This document shows, piece by piece, positions 46,476 through 55,935 of a stretch of 64,000 nucleotides of DNA (position 1 is the first letter of the stretch; every line of letters starts with the position of its first letter). The position numbers and the translations under genes were made by a program. Where the stretch lies: positions 20,943 to 84,942 of the forward strand of contig NZ_PDWL01000018.1 in assembly GCF_010093185.1 (NCBI RefSeq), in the 5' to 3' direction. The notes under the pieces are model-generated. The model saw only the letters and a program-made list of their open reading frames with translations, had not been told where the DNA came from and searched no databases. Source of the stretch: Pseudoxanthomonas jiangsuensis. GTDB taxonomy: Bacteria; Pseudomonadota; Gammaproteobacteria; Xanthomonadales; Xanthomonadaceae.

Positions 46476-47627
46476 ATGGCCGAGAACGAAGACGGCCAGG
46501 AAAAAACCGAACAACCTACCGGCAAGCGCCTCAACAAGGCGCGCGAGCAGGGCAACATCCCGCGTTCGCGCGAGCTGGCCACCGCCACCGTGTTCGGCGC
46601 CGGAGCGATCTCGCTGATGGCCCTGGGCCCGTCCCTGGCCCAGGGGGCCCAGGGCTGGATGCGCGGCGCGTTCCAGCCCGACCTCACGCTGCTGCAGGAA
46701 CCCGAGCGCCTGCTCGGGCACATGGGCCTGCTGCTGCTCAAGCTGATGTGGGTGATGCTGCCCCTGATCGGCATCTGCCTGCTGGCCGCCTTCGTCGCGC
46801 CGCTGGTGATGGGCGGCCTGAACTTCACCACGCAATCGCTGAGCCCCAACCTGAACCGCATGAACCCCCTGTCCGGGCTCAAGCGCATGTGGGGCCCGGA
46901 AGGCCTGGCCGAACTGGCCAAGTCCCTGCTGCGGGTCGCCTTCCTCGGCACCGCCATCGGCCTGACCCTGACCGGCGGCCTGGACGTGCTCCAGGTCATG
47001 CCCAACCAGAGCCTGGAGACCGCCGCAGCCACCGGCCTGCACTTCGCCGGCAGGCTGCTGCTGGCCTCCGCGGTGGCCCTGTTCCTGCTGGCGGCGATCG
47101 ACGCCCCGTACCAGAAGTGGAACTGGACCCGGCAGTTGAAGATGACCCGGCAGGAAATCCGGGAGGAGATGAAGGAGTCGGAGGGCAACCCGCAGGTCAA
47201 GGGCAAGATCCGGCAGATGCAGATGCAGCTGTCGCAACGGCGGATGATGGAAGCCGTGCCGACCGCCGACGTGATCGTGGTCAACCCGACCCACTACGCG
47301 GTGGCCCTGAAATACGACGGCGGCTCCATGCGCGCGCCCCGGCTGGTGGCCAAGGGCGTGGACGAAGTCGCCTTCCGGATCAGGGAGTTGGCCGACCGCC
47401 ACCGGGTGGCGATCGTGTCCGCGCCGCCTTTGGCACGGGCCTTGTATCGGGAGGGCGATCTCGGCAAGGAAATCCCCGTGAGACTGTACGCCGCCGTCGC
47501 CCAGGTGCTGTCCTACGTCTACCAGCTGCGCGCCTGGCGCACCGGCGCCACGCCCGCCCTGCCGCAGCTGGGCCAGGTCGCGGTCGAGGAATTCCCGGAC
47601 GGTAGCGGCAACGGCGGCCGGGCATGA
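46476..47627 (+). CDS. flhB: Flagellar export switch protein FlhB
   Basis: Inner-membrane protein (383 residues) that changes export specificity once the hook is complete. The N-terminus EDGQEKTEQPTGKRLNKAREQGNIPRS is the family signature (split by position 3-30), followed by four membrane segments. The cytoplasmic domain has the self-cleavage site NPTH at 270-273. It overlaps flhA by ATGA and has its own sigma-54 promoter. Confidence 0.97.
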   Translation: MAENEDGQEKTEQPTGKRLNKAREQGNIPRSRELATATVFGAGAISLMALGPSLAQGAQGWMRGAFQPDLTLLQEPERLLGHMGLLLLKLMWVMLPLIGICLLAAFVAPLVMGGLNFTTQSLSPNLNRMNPLSGLKRMWGPEGLAELAKSLLRVAFLGTAIGLTLTGGLDVLQVMPNQSLETAAATGLHFAGRLLLASAVALFLLAAIDAPYQKWNWTRQLKMTRQEIREEMKESEGNPQVKGKIRQMQMQLSQRRMMEAVPTADVIVVNPTHYAVALKYDGGSMRAPRLVAKGVDEVAFRIRELADRHRVAIVSAPPLARALYREGDLGKEIPVRLYAAVAQVLSYVYQLRAWRTGATPALPQLGQVAVEEFPDGSGNGGRA

Positions 47628-49717
47628 GCACCGTCGCCTCCACCCCGATGTCGCGGCGGCTGGTCGAGCTGGCCCGCAACGGCCTGGGCGCGCCCCTGCT
47701 GGTGATGGCCCTGCTGGCCATGATCGTGGTGCCGTTGCCGCCGATGATCCTGGACGCCCTGTTCAGCTTCAACATCGCGATCTCGCTGGTGGTCCTGCTG
47801 GCGGTGGTCTACGTGCAGAGGCCGCTGGACTTCACCATCTTCCCGATCGTGCTGCTGACCACCACGATGCTGCGCCTGGCGCTGAACGTGGCCTCCACCC
47901 GGGTGATCCTTCTGCACGGCCAGGGCGGCCACGACGCCGCCGGCAAGGTGATCGCCGCGTTCGGCGAATTCGTGGTCGGCGGCAACTACGCCGTGGGCAT
48001 CGTGGTCTTCGCGATCCTGACCATCATCAACTTCGTGGTCATCACCAAGGGCTCCGGGCGCATCTCCGAGGTGACCGCGCGCTTCATCCTCGACGCCATG
48101 CCCGGCAAGCAGATGGCGATCGACGCCGACCTCAACGCCGGCCTGCTGACCCGCGAGGAGGCCAAGGCCCGGCGCGAGGAAGTGCGCGAGGAAGCCGACT
48201 TCTACGGCGCGATGGACGGCGCCAGCAAGTTCATCCGCGGCGATGCCATCGCCGGCATCCTGATCCTGTTCATCAACCTGGTCGGCGGCTTCGCCGTGGG
48301 CATGCTCCAGCACGGCATGCCGGCGGCCGACGCGGCCTCCACCTACACCCTGCTGTCGATCGGCGATGGCCTGGTGGCGCAGCTGCCGGCGCTGCTGGTG
48401 TCCACCGCGGTGGCGCTGCTGGTCACCCGCGCCTCGCGCTCGCAGGACATGGGCCAGGCCATGCTCGGCCAGGCCTTCGGCCAGCACAAGGCGCTGGCGA
48501 TCGCCGCCGGCATCCTGATCGCGGTCGGCCTGGTCCCGGGCATGCCCAACGTCGCCTTTTTGACGCTGGGCGGCGCGCTGGCCTGGCTGGCCTGGAAGAT
48601 GTGGAAGCGCAGCCTGCAGGCCGAGGCCGGCGACGGTCCCGGCGGCGCGGCCGCCGGCGCCAGCCTGCCTGCCCCCGGCCAGTCCAGCGCCGAGCTGGAC
48701 TGGGACGAGCTGCGCCCGGTCGACCCGCTGGGCCTGGAGGTCGGCTACCGCCTGATCCCGCTGGTGGACAAGGCCCAGGGCGGCGAACTCATGGCCCGGA
48801 TCAAGGCCGTGCGCCGCAAGCTGACCCAAGAGATCGGCTTCCTGGTCCCGGCGGTGCACATCCGCGACAACCTGGAACTGCCGGCCACCCACTACCGGGT
48901 GCTGGTCCACGGCGTGCCGGTGGCCACCGCCGAGGTCCACCCGGACCGCGAGCTGGCCCTGGACCCGGGCGGCGCCCTGGGCCAGATCGAGGGGATCAAG
49001 GGCAAGGATCCGGCGTTCGGCCTGGACGCGGTCTGGATCCAGCCGCACCAGCGCGCCCAGGCCGAGGCCATGGGCTACACCGTGGTCGACCCGTCCACGG
49101 TGATGGCCACCCACCTCTCGCACCTGGTCCGCGAACACGCCCCGGAGCTGCTCGGCCACGAGGAGGTGCAGCAGCTGCTGGCCACCCTGGCCAAGAGCGC
49201 GCCCAAGCTGGTCGAGGACCTGACCCCCAAGGCCCTGCCCCTGTCGGTGGTGGTGCGGGTGCTGCAGAACCTGCTGATCGAGCGGATCCCGGTGCGCCAG
49301 CTGCGCAAGATCGTCGAGTCGCTGGTCGAGCATGGCGCCCACAGCCAGGACCCGGCCGTGCTCACCGCCGCAGTCCGCAACAGCCTGGGCCGGTTCATCG
49401 TCCAGGAGATCGCCGGGACCTCGCCCGAGCTGCCGGTGTTCACCCTGGCCGCGCCTCTGGAACGGGTCTTGCAGGATTCCGCGCAAGGCACCGGCGCCGC
49501 GCTGGAGCCGGGCCTGGCCGAACGGCTGCAGCAGAGCCTGGCCGACTGCGCCGGACGCCAGGAGGCGCGCGGCGAGCCGGCGGTGGTGCTGGTCCCGGCC
49601 ACGGTCCGCGCTTCGCTGGCCCGGCTGGTCCGCCACAGCGTCCCCTCGCTGTCGGTGCTGGCCTACACCGAGGTGCCGGAAGACAAGCGGCTGAAGCTGG
49701 TCGGCACGATCAGCTGA
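47624..49717 (+). CDS. flhA: Flagellar export gate protein FlhA
   Basis: Nonameric export gate (697 residues). Eight membrane helices occupy about 1-330, with the conserved FHIPEP-type loop (VTARFILDAMPGKQMAIDADLNAG) and EVREEADFYGAMDGASKFIRGDAIAG. The large cytoplasmic domain begins around 370 and contains the substrate/chaperone platform (VDPSTVMATHLSHLVREHAPELLG). Standard length; no interruption. Confidence 0.97.
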   Translation: MSTVASTPMSRRLVELARNGLGAPLLVMALLAMIVVPLPPMILDALFSFNIAISLVVLLAVVYVQRPLDFTIFPIVLLTTTMLRLALNVASTRVILLHGQGGHDAAGKVIAAFGEFVVGGNYAVGIVVFAILTIINFVVITKGSGRISEVTARFILDAMPGKQMAIDADLNAGLLTREEAKARREEVREEADFYGAMDGASKFIRGDAIAGILILFINLVGGFAVGMLQHGMPAADAASTYTLLSIGDGLVAQLPALLVSTAVALLVTRASRSQDMGQAMLGQAFGQHKALAIAAGILIAVGLVPGMPNVAFLTLGGALAWLAWKMWKRSLQAEAGDGPGGAAAGASLPAPGQSSAELDWDELRPVDPLGLEVGYRLIPLVDKAQGGELMARIKAVRRKLTQEIGFLVPAVHIRDNLELPATHYRVLVHGVPVATAEVHPDRELALDPGGALGQIEGIKGKDPAFGLDAVWIQPHQRAQAEAMGYTVVDPSTVMATHLSHLVREHAPELLGHEEVQQLLATLAKSAPKLVEDLTPKALPLSVVVRVLQNLLIERIPVRQLRKIVESLVEHGAHSQDPAVLTAAVRNSLGRFIVQEIAGTSPELPVFTLAAPLERVLQDSAQGTGAALEPGLAERLQQSLADCAGRQEARGEPAVVLVPATVRASLARLVRHSVPSLSVLAYTEVPEDKRLKLVGTIS

Positions 49718-49780
49718 GGCGAAGACGGAAACGAGTGCGGGAAAGCAGCTGGTGAACAGCCACGCGGGTAAGGAGCAGTC

Positions 49781-51277
49781 ATGAAGATCAAACGTTTCGT
49801 CGCCGCCGACATGCGCACCGCGCTGCGGATGGTCCGTGCCGAGCACGGGCCGGACGCGGTGATCCTCTCCAACCGCCGGGTCGAGGAAGGCGTGGAGATC
49901 GTCGCCGCCAGCAACTACGACGAGAACGCGGTCCAGCGCGCCCTGCTGGACGCCCAGCACGCCGCCGAGGCCGAGGCCCGCGCCCCCGCCGCGCGCCCGC
50001 CCAACCCGTTCCTGGCCCACCTGCCGCCGCCGCCCGAGCTGCCGGCGCAGGTGCCGCCGACCGCGGGCCAGCCCACCCCCGGCGCCACCCCGGCCAAGCC
50101 GCCGCGGATGACCCCGGACTTCGCCGCGGCGATGGCCGCCGCCCTGGCCACTCCGACCCCGCAGTCGGTGGCCCCGCCGGCAGCGTCGCCTGCCGGCGCG
50201 CCCGCCTTCGCCGCCGACGACAGCATCGGGCTGGACACCGCCGGGCTGGACACCACCAAGATCCTCGCCGGTATTCCGGCGCCTTTGCCGCTGGCCGAGC
50301 CCGCCCGCCCGACGCCGGAAGCCGCCCCGCCGGCGCTGGCCGCCGTGCCGTCGCCGCCGGCCCCGGCCAACGACGAACAGCTGCTGGCCATGCGCGATGA
50401 GCTGGCGCAGATGCGCTCGATGATCGAGCGCGAGATGCACCGCCTCACCGACGAGCGCCTGCGCGGCTGCCCGGTGCGGCTGCAGGCCATGGAGCTGATG
50501 GAGGACTACGGCTTCGACGCCGGGATCACCCGCGACATCGTCCTGCAGCTGCCGCCGGACACCCCGGACCACAAGGGCCGCGGGCTGATGCTGGGGCTGA
50601 TCTCCAAGCAGTTGCCGGTGTGCCCGGTCGACCCACTGGAACAGGGCGGCGTGATCGCCCTGGTCGGCCCCACCGGCGCCGGCAAGACCACCACCATCGC
50701 CAAGCTGGCCGCGCGCTTCGTCGCCCAGCACGGCCCGCGCGACATCGCCCTGGTCACCACCGACACCTCGCGCATCGGCGGCCGCGAGCAGCTGCACGGC
50801 TACGGTCGCCAGCTGGGCGTGGCGGTGCACGAGGCCGACAGCGACGCGGCCCTGATCGCCCTGCTGCAGAAGCTCGAGGACTACCGCCTGGTGCTGGTGG
50901 ACACCGCCGGCCTGGGCCAGCGCGACCGCGCCCTGGCCAGCCAGCTCAACTGGCTGCGCGCCGCCCGCCATGTCAGCACCCTGCTGGTGCTGCCGGCCAA
51001 CTCCCATTACGCCGACTTGGACGAGGTGGTCCGCCGCTTCGGCGCCGCCCGCCCGCAGGGCGTGGTCCTGACCAAGGTCGACGAGACCGGCCGCCTGGGC
51101 AGCGCCCTGTCGGTGGTGGTCGACCACCAGCTGCCGCTGACCTGGATCACCGACGGCCAGAAGGTCCCGGAGGACCTGCACCGGGCCAATGCGGCCAGCA
51201 TTGTCCTCCGGCTTGAAGATCTGCGCCGCGCGGCCGATAAGCCGAACATCCCGGAGCACGACCATGCTGTCGCATGA
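49781..51277 (+). CDS. flhF: Flagellar polar-placement GTPase FlhF
   Basis: SRP-type GTPase (498 residues) that sets the pole at which the flagellum is built. The N-terminus MKIKRFVAADMRTALRMVR is family-typical. A Pro/Ala-rich stretch spans about 60-195. The NG domain has G1 GPTGAGKTTTIAKLA at about 296, G2/G3 TTDTSRIGGREQL and VLVDTAGLGQRD, and TKVDETGRLG (G4). It is partnered by the ParA-like FlhG encoded next, with a 14-base overlap. Confidence 0.96.
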   Translation: MKIKRFVAADMRTALRMVRAEHGPDAVILSNRRVEEGVEIVAASNYDENAVQRALLDAQHAAEAEARAPAARPPNPFLAHLPPPPELPAQVPPTAGQPTPGATPAKPPRMTPDFAAAMAAALATPTPQSVAPPAASPAGAPAFAADDSIGLDTAGLDTTKILAGIPAPLPLAEPARPTPEAAPPALAAVPSPPAPANDEQLLAMRDELAQMRSMIEREMHRLTDERLRGCPVRLQAMELMEDYGFDAGITRDIVLQLPPDTPDHKGRGLMLGLISKQLPVCPVDPLEQGGVIALVGPTGAGKTTTIAKLAARFVAQHGPRDIALVTTDTSRIGGREQLHGYGRQLGVAVHEADSDAALIALLQKLEDYRLVLVDTAGLGQRDRALASQLNWLRAARHVSTLLVLPANSHYADLDEVVRRFGAARPQGVVLTKVDETGRLGSALSVVVDHQLPLTWITDGQKVPEDLHRANAASIVLRLEDLRRAADKPNIPEHDHAVA

Positions 51278-52151
51278 GCCCCGTCCAGTGAACATGACCG
51301 CCAACGCCTCCACCACCAACCCCAGCGGGCCCCTGCCCCCCGTCCGCTCGATCGCCGTCACCGGCGGCAAGGGCGGCGTGGGCAAGACCAACCTGTCGGT
51401 CAACCTGGCCGCCTCGCTGGCCATGCTGGGCAAGCGCACCCTTCTGCTGGACGCCGACCTGGGCCTGGCCAACGTCGACGTCCTGCTGGGCCTGTCCCCG
51501 CAGTACACCCTGGCCGACCTGGTCTCCGGCCGCTGCGAGCTGGACGAGCTGATCCTGGAAGGCCCGGCCGGGATGCTGGTGGTGCCCGCCGCCTCCGGCC
51601 GCCGGCACATGGCCGAGCTGCAGCCGGCCCAGCACGTGGGCCTGGTCAACGTGTTCAACGACCTGCAGCGCGAGCTGGACATCCTGCTGATCGACACCGC
51701 CGCCGGCATCACCGACAGCGTGCTGACCTTCTGCCAGGCCGCCCAGGACGCGATCGTCGTGGTCTGCGACGAGCCGGCCTCGATCACCGACGCCTACGCC
51801 CTGATCAAGGTCCTGGCCCGCGAGCGCGGGGTCGACCGGGTCCAGGTGGTGGCCAACATGGTCCGCAGCCCGGCCGAGGGCCGCGGCCTGTACGAGAAGC
51901 TGTCGCGGGTGTGCGAGCGCTTCCTCGGCGACGTCTCCCTGAACTTCCTTGGCGCCGTGCCGCACTGCGACTGGCTGCGGATGGCGGTGCAGCGCCAGCA
52001 GGCGGTGGCCACCGCCTATCCGGCCAGCCCTTCGGCCCGGGCCATCGCCGAGATCGCCCGCCGCGCCGCCCGCTGGGAGCCGCCGGCCAATCCGCGAGGT
52101 AACATCGAGTTCTTCGTCGACCGGATGATCCGGCAAGGCGCCATCGCATGA
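51264..52151 (+). CDS. flhG: Flagellar number regulator FlhG (FleN)
   Basis: MinD/ParA-type ATPase (295 residues) that limits flagella to one and, in pseudomonads, restrains FleQ. It has the deviant Walker A KGGVGKTNLSVNLA at about 37-50, LLLDADLGLANVDVLLG, and DTAAGITDSVL. ATG 51264 has a GGAG site eight bases upstream; ATG 51294 is an alternative. Adjacent to flhF, as in all polar flagellates. Confidence 0.95.
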   Translation: MLSHEPRPVNMTANASTTNPSGPLPPVRSIAVTGGKGGVGKTNLSVNLAASLAMLGKRTLLLDADLGLANVDVLLGLSPQYTLADLVSGRCELDELILEGPAGMLVVPAASGRRHMAELQPAQHVGLVNVFNDLQRELDILLIDTAAGITDSVLTFCQAAQDAIVVVCDEPASITDAYALIKVLARERGVDRVQVVANMVRSPAEGRGLYEKLSRVCERFLGDVSLNFLGAVPHCDWLRMAVQRQQAVATAYPASPSARAIAEIARRAARWEPPANPRGNIEFFVDRMIRQGAIA

Positions 52152-52891
52152 ACGCCCTGGCCGAGTACCGTTCCGTCCAGCGCAGCGGGGCCGACGACGC
52201 CGTCGCCCGCCACGCCGACCTGGTCCGGCGCATCGCCCACCACCTGGCCGCGCGGCTGCCGGCCAGCGTCGAGATCGACGACCTGATCCAGGCCGGCATG
52301 ATCGGCCTGATCGAGGCCTCCCGCAGCTACGACCCCGACCAGGGCGCCTCGTTCGAGACCTACGCCTCGATCCGCATCCGCGGCTCGATGATCGACGAGA
52401 TCCGCCGCGGCGACTGGGTGCCGCGCTCGGTCCACCGCCGCGCCCGCGACGCCGCCGCCGCGGTGCGCGAGATCGAGCAGGCCACCGGCCGCGCCGCCGC
52501 CCCGCAGGAGGTGGCCGCGCGCCTGGACATGCCCCTGCCCGAATACCTGCGCCTGCTCGAGGACGCCTCCCGCGGCCAGGTCCTGAGCCTGGACTCGCAC
52601 GTGGAGGACCACGGCGAGGTCCAGGCCCACGGCTCCGGCCCGACCCCGCAGCAGGCGCTGGAACGCCAGGACTTCGGCCGCGAGCTGGCCGGCGCCATCG
52701 GCCAGCTGCCCGAGCGCGAGCAGCTGGTGCTGTCGCTGTACTACGAGCAGGAACTGAACCTCAAGGAGATCGGCGCCGTGCTCGGGGTCAGCGAGTCGCG
52801 GGTCTGCCAGATCCACGGCCAGGCCGTGCTGCGCCTGCGCGGCCGCCTGTCCCAGTACGAATCGCGCGACGCCGGCCTGGAAGACCCGTGA
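52148..52891 (+). CDS. fliA: Flagellar sigma factor FliA (sigma-28)
   Basis: A 247-residue sigma-70-family factor. Region 2 has HADLVRRIAHHLAARLPASVEIDDLIQAGMIGL and FETYASIRIRGSMIDEIRRGDWVPRSV. Region 3 follows at about 95-150. Region 4 has LPEREQLVLSLYYEQELNLKEIGAVLGVSESRVCQIHGQA. It should read the five TAAAG/TCAAG-N14/15-GCCGATA-type boxes found in this window. No flgM is seen here. ATGA overlap with flhG. Confidence 0.97.
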   Translation: MNALAEYRSVQRSGADDAVARHADLVRRIAHHLAARLPASVEIDDLIQAGMIGLIEASRSYDPDQGASFETYASIRIRGSMIDEIRRGDWVPRSVHRRARDAAAAVREIEQATGRAAAPQEVAARLDMPLPEYLRLLEDASRGQVLSLDSHVEDHGEVQAHGSGPTPQQALERQDFGRELAGAIGQLPEREQLVLSLYYEQELNLKEIGAVLGVSESRVCQIHGQAVLRLRGRLSQYESRDAGLEDP

Positions 52892-52961
52892 GCCGGCCCG
52901 CCTGCTTTACCTGCTTTAATTGGACCACGCAGAACCTGCGGCACAAGACACGGAGCACGAA

Positions 52962-53354
52962 GTGAACAAGAACATGCGCATCCTGATCGTCGACGACTTC
53001 TCGACCATGCGCCGCATCGTCAAGAACCTGCTCAACGATCTGGGCTACAGCAACACCGCCGAGGCCGACGACGGCACCACCGCGCTGGCGGCGCTGCGCT
53101 CGGCGCCGTTCGACTTCGTGGTCACCGACTGGAACATGCCCGGCATGACCGGCATCGACCTGCTGCGCGCGATCCGCGCCGACGACAAGCTCAAGACCCT
53201 GCCGGTGCTGATGGTCACCGCCGAGGCCAAGCGCGAGCAGATCATCGAGGCCGCGCAGAACGGAGTGAACGGCTACATCATCAAGCCGTTCACCGCCCAG
53301 ACCCTGGAGGAGAAGCTCGGCAAGATCTTCGAGCGCCTGGCGGCCACCGCATGA
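52962..53354 (+). CDS. cheY: Chemotaxis response regulator CheY
   Basis: Single receiver domain (130 residues) that binds FliM when phosphorylated. It has DD at 11-12, phospho-acceptor Asp56 ([10 protein letters not shown]), the Thr in MVTAEA and the Lys in IIKPFTA. The closest pattern is enterobacterial and pseudomonad CheY1. GTG 52962 is six bases from a GGAG site; ATG 52974 is an alternative. It heads cheY-cheZ-cheA. Confidence 0.95.
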   Translation: MNKNMRILIVDDFSTMRRIVKNLLNDLGYSNTAEADDGTTALAALRSAPFDFVVTDWNMPGMTGIDLLRAIRADDKLKTLPVLMVTAEAKREQIIEAAQNGVNGYIIKPFTAQTLEEKLGKIFERLAATA

Positions 53355-53974
53355 ACGCCGCCACCGTCACCCCCGAACGCGCCGCGCTGATCCAGCGCCT
53401 GCACGAGGCCCTGGACGCGCTGGAGCGCGGCGACGAGAGCGCCATGCGCGCGGTGATCGACGCCCTCGCTTCCGCCCGCACCCGGCCGCTGGTGCAGGGC
53501 CTGGGCCGGCTGGCGCGCGAACTGAGCCAGGCCCTGGGCGAACTGCCGCAGCTGCCCGGCGAGGACGCCAAGGCCTCCGAGCTGGACGACGCCTGCGCCC
53601 GCCTGGACCACGTGGTGGCGGTGACCGAGCAGGCCACCCACCGCACCCTGGACCTGGCCGACCAGTGCCGCGACCTGGTCGAGGACGTGCGCATCGAGGG
53701 CGTGTCCACCCGCCAGGAGCAGCTGCTCGACCAGATCCGCCACAACCTCACCGAGATCGGCCTGACCCAGAGCTACCAAGACCTGACCGGGCAGATCATC
53801 CGCCGCGTGGCCGGGATCGTGCGCAAGGTCCACGAGGGCTTCGGCGCCCTCGGCCTGCCGCCCAGGGACGAACCGGCGGCGCCCAAGCTGGCCGGCCCGG
53901 CCGTGGCCGGCCTGGACCGCCACGCCGTCTCCCAGGACGACGCCGACGCCCTGCTGGCGGACCTGGGGCTGTAG
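53351..53974 (+). CDS. cheZ: CheY-P phosphatase CheZ
   Basis: A 207-residue helical phosphatase. The catalytic segment [13 protein letters not shown] has Asp144 and Gln148 at the places of E. coli Asp143/Gln147. The C-terminal [14 protein letters not shown] is the CheY-docking helix. ATGA overlap with cheY and a short gap to cheA. Confidence 0.95.
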   Translation: MNAATVTPERAALIQRLHEALDALERGDESAMRAVIDALASARTRPLVQGLGRLARELSQALGELPQLPGEDAKASELDDACARLDHVVAVTEQATHRTLDLADQCRDLVEDVRIEGVSTRQEQLLDQIRHNLTEIGLTQSYQDLTGQIIRRVAGIVRKVHEGFGALGLPPRDEPAAPKLAGPAVAGLDRHAVSQDDADALLADLGL

Positions 53975-53976
53975 CC

Positions 53977-55869
53977 ATGAGCGGGGTGACGCCGGAAATC
54001 GCGGCCGACTTCATCATCGAGGCCCAGGAGATCCTGGACCGCCTCGGCGAGCAGCTGGTCGGCCTGGAGCAGGCGCCGGAGGACCGCGACCAGCTCAACG
54101 CGGTGTTCCGCGGCTTCCACACCCTCAAGGGCGGCGCCGGCTTCCTCGGCATCACCGCGATGGTCGAGCTGTGCCATGCCGCCGAGGAGACCCTGGGCGC
54201 GGCCCGTTCCGGCCAGGCAAACCTGGACCCCCTGCACTTCGACGCCGCCCAGCGCTCGCTGGACTGGCTGCAGGCCATGCTCGACGCCGTGGCCGGCGGC
54301 ACCGATCCCGAACACGCCCCGCCCGAGCTGATCGCCCAGTTCAGCCTGGACGCGGCCGCCGAATGCGTGCCGGCCGCCTACCAGGCCGGCGCGACCCCGG
54401 CCGCCGCGCCGGCCTCGGACCTGATCGACGACGACGAATTCGAGGCCCTGCTCGACCAGTTGCACGGCGCCCCTGGCACCGCGGCCCCGGCCGCTGCTGC
54501 GCCCAAGCCGGCGGCCAGGCCGACCCCCGACCTGATCGACGACGACGAGTTCGAGGCCCTGCTCGACCAGTTGCATGGCGCCGCCGCGCCCGGCACCCAT
54601 GCCTTGCCGGCGGTGGCCGAAGCCGCGGTCGCCGCGCCCCCCCGCGCGCCTGCCGCCGCCCCGCGCCCTGCACCGGCCAAGCCGGCCACCCCGCCGGCGC
54701 GCCCGGCCGGCGGCGGCGAGGCCGAGCACACCGTGCGCGTGGATACCCGCCGCCTGGACGCGATCGTCAACCTGATCGGCGAACTGGTGCTGGCCCGCAA
54801 CCGGCTCAAGACCCTGCGTACCCGCCTGAAGGACGAGGAGCTGGACCGCGCCGTCGGCCCCCTGGACGTGGCCACCGCGCGCCTGCAGTCGGCGGTGATG
54901 CGCACCCGCATGCAGCCGGTGGGCAAGGTCTTCTCCCGCTTTCCCAAGGTCGCCCGCGACGTCGCCCGTTCCCTGAGCAAGGAAGTGGAACTGGAGATGG
55001 TCGGCGCCGAGACCGAGCTGGACCGCAACCTGGTCGAGGCCCTGGCCGATCCTTTGGTGCACCTGGTCCGTAACGGCATCGACCACGGCATCGAATCGCC
55101 GGAACTGCGCGAGGCCGCCGGCAAGCCGCGGGTGGGCCGGCTGCGCCTGGCCGCCCAGCAGGAAGGCGACTACGTCGGCATCGAGGTCCAGGACGACGGC
55201 GCCGGCATCGATCCCGAGCGCCTGCGCGCCAAGGCCCGCGAGAAGGGCCTGCTGGATGCCGAGGCCGCCGCCCGCCTCGGCCCCGAGGAATGCCTGCACC
55301 TGATCTTCCTGCCCGGCTTCTCGACCAAGGCCGAGGTCACCGACATCTCCGGCCGCGGCGTGGGCATGGACGTGGTCCAGTCCCGCATCCGCGAACTGGG
55401 CGGGCAGATCCAGATCCAGTCCGAGCTCGGCCGCGGCAGCCGCTTCCTGATCCGGGTGCCGCTGACCCTGGCGATCCTGCCGACCCTGCTGGTCCAGGCC
55501 GGCGAGGCGGTCTACGCCCTGCCCCTGGCCCGGGTGATGGAAGTGCTGCACGCCGCCCCGTCCTCGCTGGGCTGGTTCGACGGCCGCCCGGTCCTGGACC
55601 GGCAGTCGCACACCCTGCCCCTGGTGGACCTGCGCCGCTGGCTGGGGATCGAGGCCCAGGAAGGCAACCTGCTGACCGTGGTCGTTCTGCAGATGGGCGA
55701 TTCGCGCTTCGGCCTGATCGTCGACCAGGTCCGCGGCCGCGAGGAAGTGGTGATCAAGCCCCTGCCCACCGCCCTGCGCGGCCTGCCCGGCTACGCCGGC
55801 GCCACCCTCATCGGCGACGGCCGCCTGGCCCTGATCCTGGACGTGGACGGGCTGCGGGCCTCGGGCTGA
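53977..55869 (+). CDS. cheA: Chemotaxis histidine kinase CheA
   Basis: A 630-residue CheA. P1 has phospho-His48 in FHTLKGGAG. The usual folded P2 domain is not seen. Instead, a Pro/Ala-rich linker holds two copies of LIDDDEFEALLDQLHG (148-165 and 185-202). Dimerisation P3 starts near 250 (RRLDAIVNLIGELVLARNRL). The ATP domain P4 has HLVRNGIDHGIE, DDGAGID and DISGRGVGMDVV, and the CheW-like P5 ends the protein. ATG 53977 follows cheZ directly. No cheB or cheR lies next to it. Confidence 0.96.
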   Translation: MSGVTPEIAADFIIEAQEILDRLGEQLVGLEQAPEDRDQLNAVFRGFHTLKGGAGFLGITAMVELCHAAEETLGAARSGQANLDPLHFDAAQRSLDWLQAMLDAVAGGTDPEHAPPELIAQFSLDAAAECVPAAYQAGATPAAAPASDLIDDDEFEALLDQLHGAPGTAAPAAAAPKPAARPTPDLIDDDEFEALLDQLHGAAAPGTHALPAVAEAAVAAPPRAPAAAPRPAPAKPATPPARPAGGGEAEHTVRVDTRRLDAIVNLIGELVLARNRLKTLRTRLKDEELDRAVGPLDVATARLQSAVMRTRMQPVGKVFSRFPKVARDVARSLSKEVELEMVGAETELDRNLVEALADPLVHLVRNGIDHGIESPELREAAGKPRVGRLRLAAQQEGDYVGIEVQDDGAGIDPERLRAKAREKGLLDAEAAARLGPEECLHLIFLPGFSTKAEVTDISGRGVGMDVVQSRIRELGGQIQIQSELGRGSRFLIRVPLTLAILPTLLVQAGEAVYALPLARVMEVLHAAPSSLGWFDGRPVLDRQSHTLPLVDLRRWLGIEAQEGNLLTVVVLQMGDSRFGLIVDQVRGREEVVIKPLPTALRGLPGYAGATLIGDGRLALILDVDGLRASG

Positions 55870-55873
55870 TCTC

Positions 55874-55894
55874 GGGCGGGCAAATCCCGCCCTT
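55874..55894 (+). terminator. Hairpin after cheA
   Basis: GGGCGGG / CCCGCCC stem (55874-55880 and 55886-55892) with loop CAAAT, followed by only two T residues. It begins five bases after the cheA stop; a weak intrinsic terminator or rho-linked end. Confidence 0.55.
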
Positions 55895-55898
55895 GCAA

Positions 55899-55927
55899 TT
55901 GCGCTATATACACACCGTGTGTATAAT
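55899..55927 (+). promoter_or_regulatory. hicAB promoter with overlapping palindromic operator
   Basis: -35 TTGCGC (55899-55904), 17-base spacer, -10 TATAAT (55922-55927), nine bases before the hicA ATG. A perfect 19-base palindrome, TATACACAC C GTGTGTATA (55907-55925), lies across the spacer and -10, a good site for repression by the HicB antitoxin or the HicAB complex. Confidence 0.85.
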
Positions 55928-55935
55928 ACACACGC

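Noticed and set aside
47519..51787. Very long open frame (1422 codons) on the - strand, and similar ones at 28573-31320 and 36176-38911
   Set aside because: They lie opposite well-recognised + strand genes and have His/Gly/Arg/Gln-rich composition typical of antisense frames in GC-rich codon-biased DNA. No domain is recognisable.
54641..54647. C7 run in cheA and other runs of 6-7 C or G
   Set aside because: Runs of this length are expected by chance in DNA this rich in GC; only the C9/C8 tracts in the glycosyltransferase and the C8 hicB spacer are positioned to matter.
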